From: Lepus europaeus
Taxonomy: Eukaryota; Chordata; Mammalia; Lagomorpha; Leporidae
Length of the DNA stretch: 64,000 bases
Reading direction: 5' to 3'
Assembly: GCF_033115175.1 (NCBI RefSeq)
Contig: NC_084835.1
Location: forward strand, 55,118,948-55,182,947
The notes beneath the pieces were generated by a model that worked only from the letters and a program-made list of their open reading frames with translations, did not search any database and was not told where the DNA came from. Positions 36,367 to 48,172 of this stretch are shown here, piece by piece; within the stretch, counting starts at the first letter, position 1, and the number at the start of each line of letters is the position of its first letter. A program made the translations under genes and the position numbers.

Positions 36367-37605
36367 CTTAATTTGACTATTAAAAAGAATGTTTGTGTTC
36401 CTTTTACTTTCCCTTGCCTTCTTTGGTGAAGGAGTTATGCAACTAAAAAAGAAGATGCAGAGTGACCCAGTGATAGAGGTGACAGTGTGCTCTTGGCACC
36501 TGACCTGGATGGTGGCTGCCCTCTGCTGTGATGTGCAGCTTTCTTAGTTTTACCCTCCCCCGCTTTTTTTCTGCACAGTGCTTGTGGCTGAATCCAGTGG
36601 AAGACTGCACTTTAAACTCACATCCCTTACCTTGCACAACTTGGCTTGGGACTGAGAACTGGTCACAAGCCCCGCCCCCACCCCCCACCCCCGGCTGCCC
36701 AGCAGGACTGCCTGGCTGGCTGAGTTATAGTATCGTGCCACTGATTTGTGTAGCACAGGACCTGCTGCTTCCTAAGCAGCACTCCTTTTTGTCTTCAATA
36801 GATCCATAATATTTCAGTATGAGGAACTAATGTGTTCTAAGTGAAGACCTTTATCACCAGTAATACTTAGGAAATAGAACTCATGGATGAAAGAAAAAGG
36901 AAGGTAGGCTATGTTCAAATGGCAGTGTCTGTGAGACGATTTTATTGTCAAATTGAAGTTCTTTGTATTAAATATAGTTTTTTAAAATCGACTAATAAGA
37001 AGATAGTTGCTGTATGTTAGCATTTTAAATTGGAAAAAATTCTTATTGCCTACTTACTATTAAAAGAAAGGAAAAGTCGTTTGTGTCTAGAAGGATGATG
37101 TCTCACGGCAGCACCCAATGGTTGGCCTGACTGCCTCCTCTGAACCAGAGCAAAGTGTCCCCTGTATTTCATTAATTCTTATTTCAGGAAGATCTAAATT
37201 GTGCGTGTGGATAGATTTTAATTTAAACTAAGCTTTGTTTCCACCCCTGTCTGACAAACACTGCACAGATCATAACTCCCATTTAGCAATTCCAAATGAA
37301 ATGAGCCTTTTTTTTTTTTTTTAAAAGAAAATCAAGTCAGCAATTTAGAAGAGGAACTAGATGCTTATTTCTTTAATCACTAACTTTTGTATTTGGCCCC
37401 TTCGTGATTGCTTTTAAATATATTGATTTTATGTTCTGGACTTGGTTGGGAGAAGGAAATGATTAATGGAATAATTTCATAACCATGTTGGTACCAGAAG
37501 ATAAAACTAGCAGAACATTACTTGATTATTTTAGTGAGTTGATTAGAACCATGGAATGACTAACTCCAGATCTGAACTTTAATGGATTGTATCTTTATCT
37601 AGAAA
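36367..37605. other. FAM210A intron, unassigned
   Basis: Unique-looking. It contains a C-rich stretch at 36672-36693 and a T-run at 37307-37322; no exon is supported. Confidence 0.5.
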
Positions 37606-37608
37606 GAG

Positions 37609-37965
37609 AGGAGACGGCGCTGTGGCCTGGCAGGTAAAGCCACTGCTTGCAGTGCTGTCATCCCATATGGGCTCCAGTTAGAGGCCTGGCTGCTCTACTT
37701 CCTGTCCAGTTCTCTGCTATAGCCTGGGGAAGCAGTAGAAGATGGCCCAAGACATTGGGCCCCTCCACCCATGTGGGAGACTGGGAAGAAGCTTCTGGCT
37801 CCTGGCTTCAGATTGGCCCAGCTTGGGCTTTTGCAGCCATTTAGGGAATGAACCAGTGGATGGAAGACCTCTCTCTTTCTCTCCCCTCCCCCCTGCCTCT
37901 GCCTTTCTGTAACTCTGCCTTTCAAATAATAAATAAATAAATATTTAAAAGAATAAAAAAATAAT
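37609..37965 (+). repeat. CSINE, full length
   Basis: Head 'gagacggcgctgtggcctgg', full body and tail '(aaat)n' running to about 37965. Confidence 0.9.
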
Positions 37966-38168
37966 AATAAATAATAGAGAGTTGGAAAAGATTAAGAAGT
38001 AGAGATAAACCAGATTGGATCATAGTTGAATTTGAATGTATTATAGTTGAGTTTTTAATTAATGCTCCCTGAGTTCTTCTGGTTTCCTCTTATTTTAGGC
38101 AGTGAGTAATTGTAATAGTTATTCTCTGATGGTGATGAGTGGTAACTATACTCCTTGATTTCTTTTTT

Positions 38169-38230
38169 GTTTTTTTAGATTTATTTATTTATTTGAAAGT
38201 CAGAGTTACACAGAGTAACTGTTGAGAATA
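38169..38230 (-). repeat. Partial CSINE 3' end (duplicated copy)
   Basis: 'ttttttagatttatttatttatttgaaagtcagagttacacagag' is the CSINE 3' end on the minus strand. It stops abruptly after about 50 bases and is followed by 'taactgttgagaata', then a second copy of the same target site. Confidence 0.85.
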
Positions 38231-38248
38231 CTCCTTGATTTCTTTTTT

Positions 38249-38577
38249 ATTTTTTTAGATTTATTTATTTATTTGAAAGTCAGTATTACACAGAGAGAGG
38301 AGAGGCAGAACGAGAGAGGTCTTCCATCCGTTGGTTCACTCCCCAATTGGCCGCAACGGCCGGAGCTATGCCGATCCAAAGCCAGGAGCCAGGAGCTTCT
38401 TCCGTGTCTCCCACATCGGTACAGGGCCCCAAGGACTTAGACCATCTTCTACTGCTTTCCCATGCCATAGCAGAGAGCTGGATCGGAAGTGGAGCAGCCG
38501 GGTCTCAAACCAGTGCCCATATTGGATGCTTGTGCTTCAGGCCAGGGCATTAACCCGCTGTGCCACAGTTCTAGCCC
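38249..38577 (-). repeat. CSINE, full length
   Basis: Complete reverse-strand element. ctccttgatttcttt occurs at 38151, 38231 and 38578: before the partial copy, before this copy and after it. Confidence 0.93.
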
Positions 38578-38650
38578 CTCCTTGATTTCTTTGGTTAATT
38601 AGACACCCTTTCCCAATTAACCAAATTATTTTTTTCTGATTTTTTTTTGT

Positions 38651-38877
38651 ATTTTTTATAGATTTATTTATTTATTTGAAAGGTAGAGTTACAGAGGCAG
38701 AGAAAGAGAGAGGTCTTCCATCCACTGGTTCACTCCCCAAATGGCTGCATGGCTGGATGGCTGGAGCTGGGCTGATCTGAAGTTAGGACCCTGGAGCTTC
38801 TTCCAGGTCTCCCATGTGGATGCAGGGGCCAAAGGACCTGGGCCATCTTCTGCTTTTCCAGGCCATAGAAGAGAGCT

Positions 38878-38909
<32 letters not shown>

Positions 38910-39320
38910 GACAGGCAGAGTGGATAGTGAGAGAGAGAGACAGAGAGAAAGGTCTTCCTTTTGCCGTTGGTTCACCCTCCAATGGCCGCAGCGCATCTCG
39001 CTGATCCGAAGCCAGGAGCCAGGTGCTTCTCCTGGTCTCCCATGCAGGTGCAGGGCCCAAGCACATGGGCCATCCTCCACTGCCTTCCTGGGCCATAGCA
39101 GAGAGCTGGCCTGGAAGAGGGGGAACCAGGATAGAATCTGGCACCCCAACCGGGACTAGAACCTGATGTGCCGGCGCCGCAAGGCGGAGGATTAGCCTGT
39201 TAAGCCACGGTGCCGGCCGAGCTGGATCAAAAGTAGAGCAGCCAGGACTTGAACTGGTGCCCATATGGGATACTGGCACTGCAGGTGGTGGCTTTTCTGG
39301 CTATGCCACAGTGCCGGCCC
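38651..39320 (-). repeat. CSINE, second level, split by a younger one
   Basis: Left part 38651-38880 ('atagatttatttatttattt' to 'agagagctggat'), right part 39219-39320 ('gagctggatcaaaagtagag' to 'cacagtgccggcccc'). Confidence 0.9.
38881..39218 (-). repeat. CSINE (younger subfamily), innermost
   Basis: Long poly(T), 'gacaggcagagtggatagtg' and head 'ggccggcaccgtggcttaac' on the reverse strand. Host sequence gagctggat is duplicated at 38872-38880 and 39219-39227. Confidence 0.92.
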
Positions 39321-39687
39321 CAGTTTTTTTTTTTGTTTGTTTGTTTTTTTGTTTTTGGGGGGGGGGTGGTAAAGATTTATTAATTTATTTGAACGTCATA
39401 GTTAGAGGAAGAGACAGAGAGAGAGATCTTCCATCCTCTGGTGTATTCCCCAGATGGCTGCAATGGCCAGGGCTAAGCCAGGCTGAAGCCAGAAGTATGG
39501 AGCTCATCACGGTTTCCCATGTGGATGGCAAGGGCCCAAAAGCTTGGGCCTTCCTCTGCTGTTTTTCCCAGCCCATTAGCAGGGAGCTGGATCAGAAGCA
39601 GCGCTTTCAGCTCACAAACCAGAACCCAAATGAGATACTGTTGTTGCAAGCAGCAGCCTTGCTGGCTATGCCACAATGCTGGCCCCT
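39321..39687 (-). repeat. CSINE, base of the nest
   Basis: (GTTT)n and a G-run of 11 at about 39357-39367 mark its former tail; body 'ggctgcaatggccagggcta'; head 'ggggccagcattgtggcata' read leftward from 39687. Confidence 0.88.
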
Positions 39688-39774
39688 CCAAATTATTTTT
39701 TAATATTTAAATTAAGAGATCACACTTTCCATAATAATAATAATTAATCCATAGATTTTGCTTTAAAAAAAAAA

Positions 39775-40060
39775 ATGGGGAGTGTGGGTGTAGAGAAACA
39801 GAGACAGAGTTCCCATTTGCTGGTTTACCCCTCAGTTGCCTGCAATGGCTGGAACTGAACTAGCCTGAAGCCAGGAGCCAGGAACTCAATCTACATCTGT
39901 CATGTGGGTGGCAGGGACCCAACTAATGGAACCATCACGGTTCTACTGAGGTCTGCATTGGCAAGAAGCTGGTGTCAGGAGCTGAAGGCAAGCACAGAGC
40001 CCAGGCGCGGCCAGGCAGGATGTGGTCATCTTAGCCAGCCACTAGGCTGAGCCTGTTCCC
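39775..40060 (-). repeat. CSINE, old
   Basis: 'ccatttgctggtttacccct', 'gaagccaggagccaggaact' and 'catgtgggtggcagggaccc' keep the C-repeat order with heavy divergence. The right end is unclear. Confidence 0.65.
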
Positions 40061-41303
40061 CAAGCCCGCTTCCCTTTCCTAATGACAAAGGGAAAGATGC
40101 ACTCCCAGTGGAGTGACCCATGGATGGCCCTGCCACAACCGAGAGGCAGGCTCAGGAATACCAGCATGTGACAGCCCCTGCTCTGATGCGCTGAGATGGA
40201 CACAGCATCGACTTACCTTGGATCTAGTCATGAGGAAACAGAAAACCCGTGTTGAGAGAGGTCCCACCATGCAGCTGGCCCAGATGCCATAAGATATCAG
40301 TGTCAGGGAAGACATCCCGGCCTCCTCCCAAGAAGACCTGCTGGGAAGCACTTCGGAGAGAAGGGGCCAGGAGAGACAAGGATAGCAGTAAGGGACATCC
40401 TGGGGCAATTTAGGGCACTTTACTGAAGATAGTATGTTAAATCACTTGTTAATATATGCTCAGCTTCCCGTATGTGATAATTATTTTTATGTAGGGGAAT
40501 GACCTTGTTTTAGTTTAGGAGTGAAGAGCCACAGGGACTGTAAAACCGCACAGGGAGAGAGTGAGGGAGCAGGAACGGGAGAGCAGGAGTAGCAAAGTGT
40601 TGTTCATCAGGAGACTAAAAATAAAGCAGGTCTTAGCAGCTCATGTTGGAGACTTTCTCTGCCTTCTCTCTCGCCCTCCATCCAAAATCTTATTGCAGTT
40701 TATGCTAATTGCTTCTTCTTCTGCCTTTTAAGTCTGTTAATAGACTAGAAGCATCCTTTTAGAAGAATTGAAGTTTTCATCAAACCTCTGGAATCATTTA
40801 CTCTTTGCATAATAGCATAGTAAGTGAGGCTTTTTCCTACAATAATAGGATAGTTTGACTTGTAATTTTAAAGGCAAAAACTCAGGTATTGAAATTTGAG
40901 CTGGAGCATTCTAAGGAAGTGGGATTTGGTTGAGGAAATGTAAGATCAGGTAGATGATTCCAATCCTCATCTCCTGGTTTCCTTAAAGCTATCCGTTTTG
41001 TTCTAATAACTGCTCTCTTCTGAATGGACTGATCAGGATGCCACGCGCAGAAGCAGACTAGAAGCTGCAGACGGTAAGATGCAGCACGACAGTGATGGGG
41101 TGTGTGTGTGTGTGTGTGTGTGGTGTTCGTCAAGTCACATGTAAGTGGAGTGAAATTCAAGTGCTTGGCAATGCAGAATCAACTTGAAAAAATTTGATTA
41201 ATACAGATTATAGTAAATTGTGGTTTTGGTGTTTTCAGATAATCTTTTGAAAATATCCTACAAAGTTTATATATATGTAAATTGCTTTTTGTTTTTTTCA
41301 TAG
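40061..41303. other. FAM210A intron before coding exon 2
   Basis: Unique sequence with a (TG)n run at about 41099-41122. No SINE within 1.2 kb of the exon. Confidence 0.5.
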
Positions 41304-41415
41304 AGGAGTGAATGTCATTCCTTTTCTAGAACTCATTGGGTTACCTGACAGCATAGTAAACATCCTGAAAAATTCCCAGAGTGGAAATGTACTGACAGCA
41401 TATGCCATGTTTAAG
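41304..41415 (+). CDS. FAM210A: FAM210A coding exon 2
   Basis: An acceptor TTTTTTTCATAG ends at 41303 and the donor GTGGGT starts at 41416. The 112 bases complete Lys159 and encode residues 160-196, beginning GVNVIPFLELIGLPDSIVN and ending LTAYAMFK. This is the part of DUF1279 following the membrane helix, and likely helical. It joins both neighbours in frame. Confidence 0.96.
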
Positions 41416-44400
41416 GTGGGTGCTGTTCCACACAGGCTGCCCTGGTACACGCACACTTGACCCCTGATCTGCCTACTCTCCTTAAAGCTCCCCGTTTGCT
41501 CCCAGGAGTCTCCTTTACAACTGAAACCCTTGTGCTTCATCTCCTCTGTGTCTAGTAAAGTAAGGTTATCGAATTGTAAAGTGTAAATAAGACGATGGCT
41601 TTAGGAAGAAGTGCCTTCACGAGTCGAGGATCATTCCTGGCTTGCTGGGGTCAAACATGAGACTCACCAATTCCTCTCCCCTCTGCAGAGATCTTTGTGC
41701 TACCTGACTTATTGCTGAAACGTAGCATTTATTTTACTGCTTATGATAGCTCACCTTTCCTAGCAGGTGAAATAGTAAGGTTTAACCCAAACTGTTTTAT
41801 GTGGTAACTCAGGCTTAGTTGTTAGATGGTACATATGTCTTGTTTTAGATGCTCTTTGGATTCAGATGCCATTCTTTTTATAAATAGTTTCTATACCCAT
41901 GGGCCTTGGAAGAGAAGACTCACTGTAAATTATAAGATTTAGCCATATTGATGTAATTTTCTCAATTGACAAATTCTTATGAGATTCTATGAAGCATCTA
42001 CCAAAGAAAAAATGGGTAGAAAATGTTATTTTACTTCTGCTTACACAAAAATACCTAGAATCACGGCTTCCTAGTCCTATGCATAGTACTGTGTTCTGTC
42101 ATCCTTACCAGAATCCTGTGAAATCTTTTACTGTAATTTTGGCTAGAGGACTAAAGCTTAATTGCTGAATTTGTCTACATTAAAGCATACTAAATTCATA
42201 CATTATGACGTTTCTAGTTACATTGGGAATAAGGTAAGCTTAATAAATCACGTGCTCTTCTCCCACGTGGCTCTGGTGGCTCTGGATTTATTTAATGTTT
42301 GCTTTATTTGATGATGCACTCCATGGACTTTAGAATGGAATCTTCCTTGTCTGGGTTTTTCCTCTGCCTGGGGTGGTTTGTCTGTGGAGCTGGGACTGAA
42401 ACCTGACACTATGCTGACGGCAGGTCAGTGGTCAGTGCCAATGGTGGTGCCCCTCACTGTTCGCTATGACGTGGGAAAGGGCGGTGGGGGGAGGGATTTA
42501 CAAATCCTCCTGTGTGTTTTCTGTAACCCATGATTTCTCAAGTAGAATGACACAGATTTATTACTTCCTGGAGGCAAAGCCCCAAAGTGAGGCGTGGCAG
42601 GGATGAGAAAAGTGCTGGGTGGTGTGACCCCATGGCATTGCTGCAGTGTGCTGGGCACCACCCTAGGTCCTGGGAATACACAGTGCATGGGACCTGCTCC
42701 CCTTCCCCCACCCTCCCAGGCTTTATGTTCTGGTGAGTGGCATGGGGCAAAGAGGCAGTTGGAGAGAAAAAAGAAGAGCAAATTAAAAATGTACACACAG
42801 AGTGAGTGTATTCAGATGGTCAGTGCTAAGAAGAGAATGCGCTAGGGCTGGGGTGTGTTTATGGAGCATTCCAGGGAGGTGGCAGTGTGAGAGCCAAGGC
42901 CGCTCTGAGAAGGCGAGAGTTGACTGGGCTGCTCCTAGGGAAAGAGTGTTCCAAGCAGAGACACCAGGGGCCAGGGTGTAGGGTATTCAGGGCTAGTGGA
43001 GCGGGGAATGCCAGCTCAGTGGCCTTGTCAGCCCTTGTAAGGACTTCAGCTTTTGCTCTGAATGTATGCAGAGCCATTGGGTGCTTCGAGCCTCTGACCT
43101 GTGTTTCGACAGTCACTATGGCTGCCATATTGGGAACAGACAGTAGCAGGGCAAGGGTAGGAGACAAGGTGCCTGGCAGGAGGTTATCACAGAAGCCTAA
43201 GGAAGGCCCCAGGTGGTTGCAGGACGGTGGTGAGAAGTAGCTGGAGTCTGATGGGGTTTTCTAATGGTGTGGGTATAAACGTGAGGGAAAGAGGATTGGA
43301 AGCCATACCATGGGTTGTGAGCCCGAAGTGTAGAGTTCCTGCTGCGATGGGAAGGACTTTGAGAGGAGCAGGCTGCAGTGGGACAGGTAAGGCAGGAGGT
43401 CAGCCTTGAACTAAGTAACTGTTGGGCGGGAAAGTGAAGGTCACTAGATGGCTGTCGATGGCTAGAATTCCAGGAAAAGTTTCAGGTCTGGAGATCTGAA
43501 TGTAAGAACCATCCATGTGTAGATGGCATTAGAGACAAGAAATGGGAGAACCACCAGGGAGGGAGGGGGTGGCGTAAGAAGAGGTCCAGGAGCAGGTGTC
43601 ATCCTGTGGTCAGTGGCAGAGGTGTGGAGGGGCAGGTCTGTCCTGGCACTGGGTGCAGGGAGTGTTGGGGACAGCAGGAGCTTCATCATGTGGCTCTGAT
43701 CGTTCTGGGGCAGGTTACAGATCGACAGCTGGGTGTGGTTTCCTAGAAGTCCCTGCGACTCTGAGGAGCAGTTTGCTGAAGGGGTTAGCGTGAAAACTTT
43801 CTTGGAGTAAGTTGGAGAGAGGCTGGAGTGAGCACAGCCAGCCGTTTGCAAGGGCTTTGGTGAACAGCAGCCCAGCAGTCACACTCAGACTGCAGTGCAG
43901 CCTCGCTCCTGTCAAGGCCCCCTGTGGCCAGTCGTCTCCCCTTTGGTCCTGGTCTATAAATCTGGTCAGAGGTAGAGCTGTGGCCTGTCAGTACCGTGGG
44001 CACCCCCATTTTACCACTTTCGACCTCATAGAAGTTCCCAGCTGGGATGCCAGGCCCAGAGTGAATTGTGATAGATAGCATAAAGCTCAGAAAAGTCAAG
44101 GGAAAGAATTTGGAAGTGGAACTAAACCCACTAAGAGTAAATGTTTGCCTTGCTCTGTCTCTTGCCATCTGGAGAAGTTTGGTTCTGGTTTAGCTCTAGA
44201 TCCACAAGGGTACCTCAGAAAATCCATGGAAAATGGAATGCAAGGATTAGGTTTATTTTGGTGCAGAAGTTTTGTTTTGTTTTGCTTTGTTTTCAATCCC
44301 TGGACATAGAATAGTTCATGAAAAGCGCATATTATGAACACAACCACACAGATAGTTATGCTAGATTTCAGCCTGTTAAAGCATTCATTTATCCTGATTG

Positions 44401-44492
44401 GTTAGTCCCAGGAACTTTAATTTCAGCCCAGGTTTGCATAAGATGATAGTCCTAACCTGGTGTTGATCTGCCTGTTTGCTCTTTTTCTGAAG
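41416..44492. other. FAM210A last coding-region intron
   Basis: No SINEs in 3.1 kb. About 42640-43550 resembles an old mid-reiterated repeat ('gaaagagtgttccaagcaga', 'accaggggccagggtgtagg', 'gcaggaggttatcacagaag'). At 44212-44275 'cagaaaatccatggaaaatg' and 'ggtttattttggtgcagaag' match one arm of a mariner-type element. The open frames seen here are not supported as genes. Confidence 0.45.
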
Positions 44493-44726
44493 ATTGCAAC
44501 ACCTGCCCGGTACACAGTGACCTTGGGAGGGACGTCCTTCACTGTGAAGTACCTGCGCAGCCGAGGCTACATGTCCACCCCGCCGCCCGTGAAGGAGTAC
44601 CTGCAGGACCGCATGGAGGAGACCAAGGAGCTGCTCTCCGAGAAGATGGAGGAGACCAAGGACAGGCTCACTGAGAAGCTCCAGGAAACCAAAGAGAAAG
44701 TTTCTTTCAAGAAGAAAGTGGAGTAG
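44493..44726 (+). CDS. FAM210A: FAM210A coding exon 3 and stop
   Basis: The acceptor TTTTTCTGAAG ends at 44492. The exon encodes residues 197-273 and a TAG stop. It starts IATPARYTVTLGGTSFTVKY, the most conserved stretch of the family, and ends with a strongly charged helix at about 229-273. That helix contains three 11-residue repeats starting at 237 (MEETKELLSEK), 248 (MEETKDRLTEK) and 259 (LQETKEKVSFK), a pattern typical of a right-handed coiled coil or an amphipathic surface helix. The protein ends FKKKVE. The exon is more GC-rich than the flanking introns, and no damage is visible. Confidence 0.96.
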   Translation: MATPARYTVTLGGTSFTVKYLRSRGYMSTPPPVKEYLQDRMEETKELLSEKMEETKDRLTEKLQETKEKVSFKKKVE

Positions 44727-45265
44727 GGTCCTTACATGACAGCACACGCCTGCACTCCGACCCTTTGGGGACTGGGCAAAGATGTGTGCTTCTGGGTTGT
44801 TTTATTTTTTTGTTTTTGTTGGTGGTTAGTTGCCTGACTGTTGTAGTAGTCTGAGGGCTAAAGAACTCAGATACTGTTGTACAGTTAAATATCACAAGAA
44901 AAATCAGTGTTTTTTGAAAGGAAAAAATGACCCCTGTATAAGTCTCTCACAGCAGCAGCCATAAGCAGTGGCTGCCGTCTTAGGCATCAGAGTTCCCTGT
45001 GAGGCTCTTCAGGGTCCTGTTTGCTGCAGCTTTTGCTGGCTGTGCTGAACTCCTCAGATAACTGTTAACCTGCTAACCCTCATGTGTCCACTAAGGTTTT
45101 AACTGTATTTTCCCTGTTGAGACAAACTAGCATCATCAGAACTGCCTGTGAATAAGCGGGGAGTTAGTCTTTCTATAAAAAATTATCTTAACAGTTACCT
45201 ACCCATTAAAGTATAGACCCTATTAGATGAAGAAAGTCAAATAAAAATTCAGTCATATATTTGTA
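44727..45265 (+). other. FAM210A: FAM210A 3' UTR (shortest likely form)
   Basis: Unique, AT-rich sequence after the stop codon leads to an AATAAA at 45240-45245, giving a 3' UTR of about 540 bases. An ATTAAA at 46172-46177 could serve a longer form of about 1.5 kb. No SINE interrupts 44727-46630, which fits retained transcript sequence but does not prove the longer form. Confidence 0.6.
45240..45245 (+). promoter_or_regulatory. FAM210A: Poly(A) signal, FAM210A
   Basis: AATAAA in AT-rich unique sequence about 515 bases after the stop codon. It is the first canonical signal downstream, and cleavage would be expected 10-30 bases later. Confidence 0.55.
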
Positions 45266-46630
45266 AATGAGATGTACTGCTTATATGTACATAGGAAATG
45301 GACCTTTAAACTGATTTTTACCTGAAGCTCATCATTATAAAAATTTTTAAAGCAATCTCTACGGCCATAGTACCTTTTCAAACCCGTGCGTTGGTGGTGA
45401 TCAGCTAGGATGGAAAACACGGTTGTGAGTCCTGGGTGTCCTCTCTGACTCGTGTCTCAGAAGACAAGTGATAGGATTGCCCTGTGGGTGTGCTGCCGAG
45501 GCCACATGTTCCTCCACAGCTGCCTGGCGCGGGAGACTCAGGGTGGCCTCCATTGTCTCCTCATGCAGCAAACCAGTGTCTTTCTTTCAGTGTTAATGTT
45601 GATTGCATCATGGAGCAAATTTTTTTAAGTTGCTGCTGATTTGTTTTGTTTTGTTTTGTTTAAATAGCAAAATTGTCATTAAATGACCTTTTTGAAATGA
45701 TGTCTGGCCGTTGTTGGACATGAGAGCTGTCCTGACAGTGGCATATGTGAGTTTGCGTGTGTCTGTTTCCTTTTGCTCTCTCAGCTTTGAGCTGGAGTTG
45801 GAGGAGGAAGTCGTCTCTTGATGGTGTCTGCTTTGCCTTCTCTGCTAATACAACAGAGTGTCGATGGGTTTGCCACATGGTCCTGCAGGGGCCCCTGCTA
45901 TTTGGCAGGATTGTTTTTTTAGCCAAATTTTTAGCTAGGCCAAAGTTTTAGAGAGTGGTTTAAAGGGGAGAAATGCCTTTGGTTCACATGTGCTATGTTG
46001 GAGTACTTGTTCAGCGAGCGCGCTGCAGCTGGCATCGCTGTGGAGATGGAGCGGGACGAGAGCAGGAGCTGCTGTGCTTTCCTGTGCCGCTGTCTCCGGC
46101 TGCACAGGGGGCATGCTCTCGCCACCCCAGCCACCCCTTTGCACGTCTAATCGTTAACTTGTAGTACATTTATTAAATCACATTTTGCAGCTATTAAATG
46201 CTAAGATATTAACAGATTTCTTGTTTCCTTTTTTCTCAGTCATTTGAGATTGCCTATGAAATCCTGTGCTATATGAAATGCTTCTAAAACTATTTTCTCT
46301 TTACTTTTCCTATCACACAGAGCATATTTTCCAGTTGAGATAAACTGAGTGTTCTTAGTTTATTATTAGTGTTACTAATAATATTGAGACTAAAGTTTGC
46401 TTTTCCTGCGTAGACTTCTTTTGTTCAGTCCCTGTGAGTGCTGCTGCCATGCAGCAGTGTGACTGTGCTGTTTCTCCAGCTAGAGACGCCGAGGTACTGC
46501 CCATGAGTGCTTTGGAACGCTGTAGTGCTCTTGTCATTATTGGCATCAGGAATTGCACAAAAACACTCTTGTTAGCACATTGCTAGCCTAATACTTAAGG
46601 CGAAGTACAAATAGCTTATAAGGATCACTG
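45266..46630. other. Sequence downstream of FAM210A
   Basis: Unique, possibly a longer 3' UTR of FAM210A up to the ATTAAA at 46172-46177. A (GTTTT)n run lies at about 45641-45662. Confidence 0.4.
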
Positions 46631-46949
46631 TCGGGGGCAGTTGTTATGGCATAGTGGGTGAAGCTGCCACCTGCCACACCAGCATCCTATGGTGGGTGCA
46701 GATTCATGTCCTGGCTGCTCCACTTCCAATCCAGCTACCTGATAATGGCCTGGGAAAAGCAGCGGAAGATGGCCCAAAGGTTTGTGCCCCTGCCACCCAC
46801 GTGGGAGACCTGGAGGAAGCTCCTGGCCTGGCTTCAGCCTGGGCCCAGCACTGTCCGTTGCAGCCACCTAGGGAGTGAAACAGCAGATAGAAGATCTCTC
46901 TCTCCCTCTCTGTGTAGCTCTGACTTTCAAAATAAATAAATAGATAACT
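46631..46949 (+). repeat. CSINE
   Basis: 'gggggcagttgttatggcat' head, 'agggagtgaaacagcagata' and tail 'aaataaataaatagataa'. Confidence 0.88.
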
Positions 46950-48171
46950 GTAACATATTGAGGTTAGGATATTAATAGCAGGCCAACAAAATATAATCAT
47001 GTCAAATTAAAACCTTAAAAATACATAACCGATAGATAGATACACATATTAATCCTCATCACTTTTACACTAAGGCTTACTCTCTGGGTCTGTTCTCCAT
47101 AGCTTCTGGGGCCTGTGAGGGAGGCAGAGCTGCTCCTGCATTTCTGTGAGATGCGTTGATGGTGGAAAGGGAGCCAGGAGTTAGCACTGCCTAAATAAAA
47201 TGGACAGAAAGGTGTGCTCAGGAGACTGATCATTCAATTGAGAAATGGATTAGACAAGAGACTTAGCTTATTCAAGAGTGACAGCAGGACCAGCCTTTAA
47301 TGAACCACATCTGTTGCTGTCACAGCTTCTGCCTGCAACGGCGCTGCTTACAAGATCAGCAAAGGAGAAAAGCAAGCATTTTGCAAAGATTACCTCCCGG
47401 TAGTGAAAATAAAAGGATGCTTTCAGGTGTAATTGTGTGTTTCTTGGTTGTCACTGAAGCTGCCCCACTCGCTCAAAAATGAAAGACGGTGATGCACTGC
47501 TCATGCTCCAGATGAGAAGGCACCCCTGGCTGGCTCCTGTGAGTGAGCTTAGAAGGTGATTCCAGGAGTGGTTGATGCCTACCTCACAGAAGGTGATTGG
47601 AGAAAGGAAAGGAGATGTGTGAGACACAGTGAGTTACTTTCTCGTCCTTGGCACTGGGTTAGGCCATCTCCAGTATTTCATACAGACGTGAGCCAGGACT
47701 CGGCAGAAGACAGCATAGGTAGTGAAAGGGACAGATGAGGCAGAAGGAAAATGAGCACATCTGTCCAGATTTTTCTGAAATAACGTTTTTAGAAGATACT
47801 TTTGATTTCTGAATTACTAAAGGAGTCCTTCTCAGGTAACCCATGGTGGGGTAACAGAGAGACTTCTTTTCACTTTCTGACTTGAATACCATCCAGATTT
47901 TCCAAAGGTCTAAAATAAAACAGGAAGTATTTTCAAATCGTTTTCACCTGTTCAGACCTCCCCCCCCTCCTTTAAAGTATTTTGTGGTTTGAGAAGCTCA
48001 TTACTAACTGCCTACATCAGTGCCAGGGTCTTTCAGTGCATTGGCCCAGATGCCCACAGGGCCGTGGTGGACATTCAGAGAGGGAAGTAGCACCTGCAGC
48101 ATAACCCTCAAAACCAGAAAACTGCAGAAGCACACATGCATTTTATTTACTCTGCAAATATTTGGTCTTGG
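46950..48171. other. Intergenic, unassigned
   Basis: Unique AT-rich sequence between the FAM210A and LDLRAD4 3' ends. I see no supported gene. Confidence 0.5.
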
Positions 48172-48172
48172 G

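Larger units (their letters stand above)
38634..39687 (-). repeat. Three-level nest of CSINEs
   Basis: The whole block is bounded by CCAAATTATTTTT at 38621-38633 and 39688-39700. The base element is 39321-39687 with its tail broken up at the left. A second element (38651-39320) is inserted in that tail, and a third (38881-39218) inside the second. All are on the minus strand. Confidence 0.85.

Noticed and set aside
38169-38580. CRISPR-like spacing of a repeated 15-mer (ctccttgatttcttt)
   Set aside because: Only three copies at unequal spacing, explained by SINE insertion and duplication in a mammalian intron.
38689-39279. 196-codon minus-strand open frame
   Set aside because: It lies wholly within the nested CSINEs and includes the translated poly(T) as a lysine run.
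40079-40408. 109-codon minus-strand frame
   Set aside because: No domain, no splice or promoter support, intronic and overlapping the edge of an old repeat.
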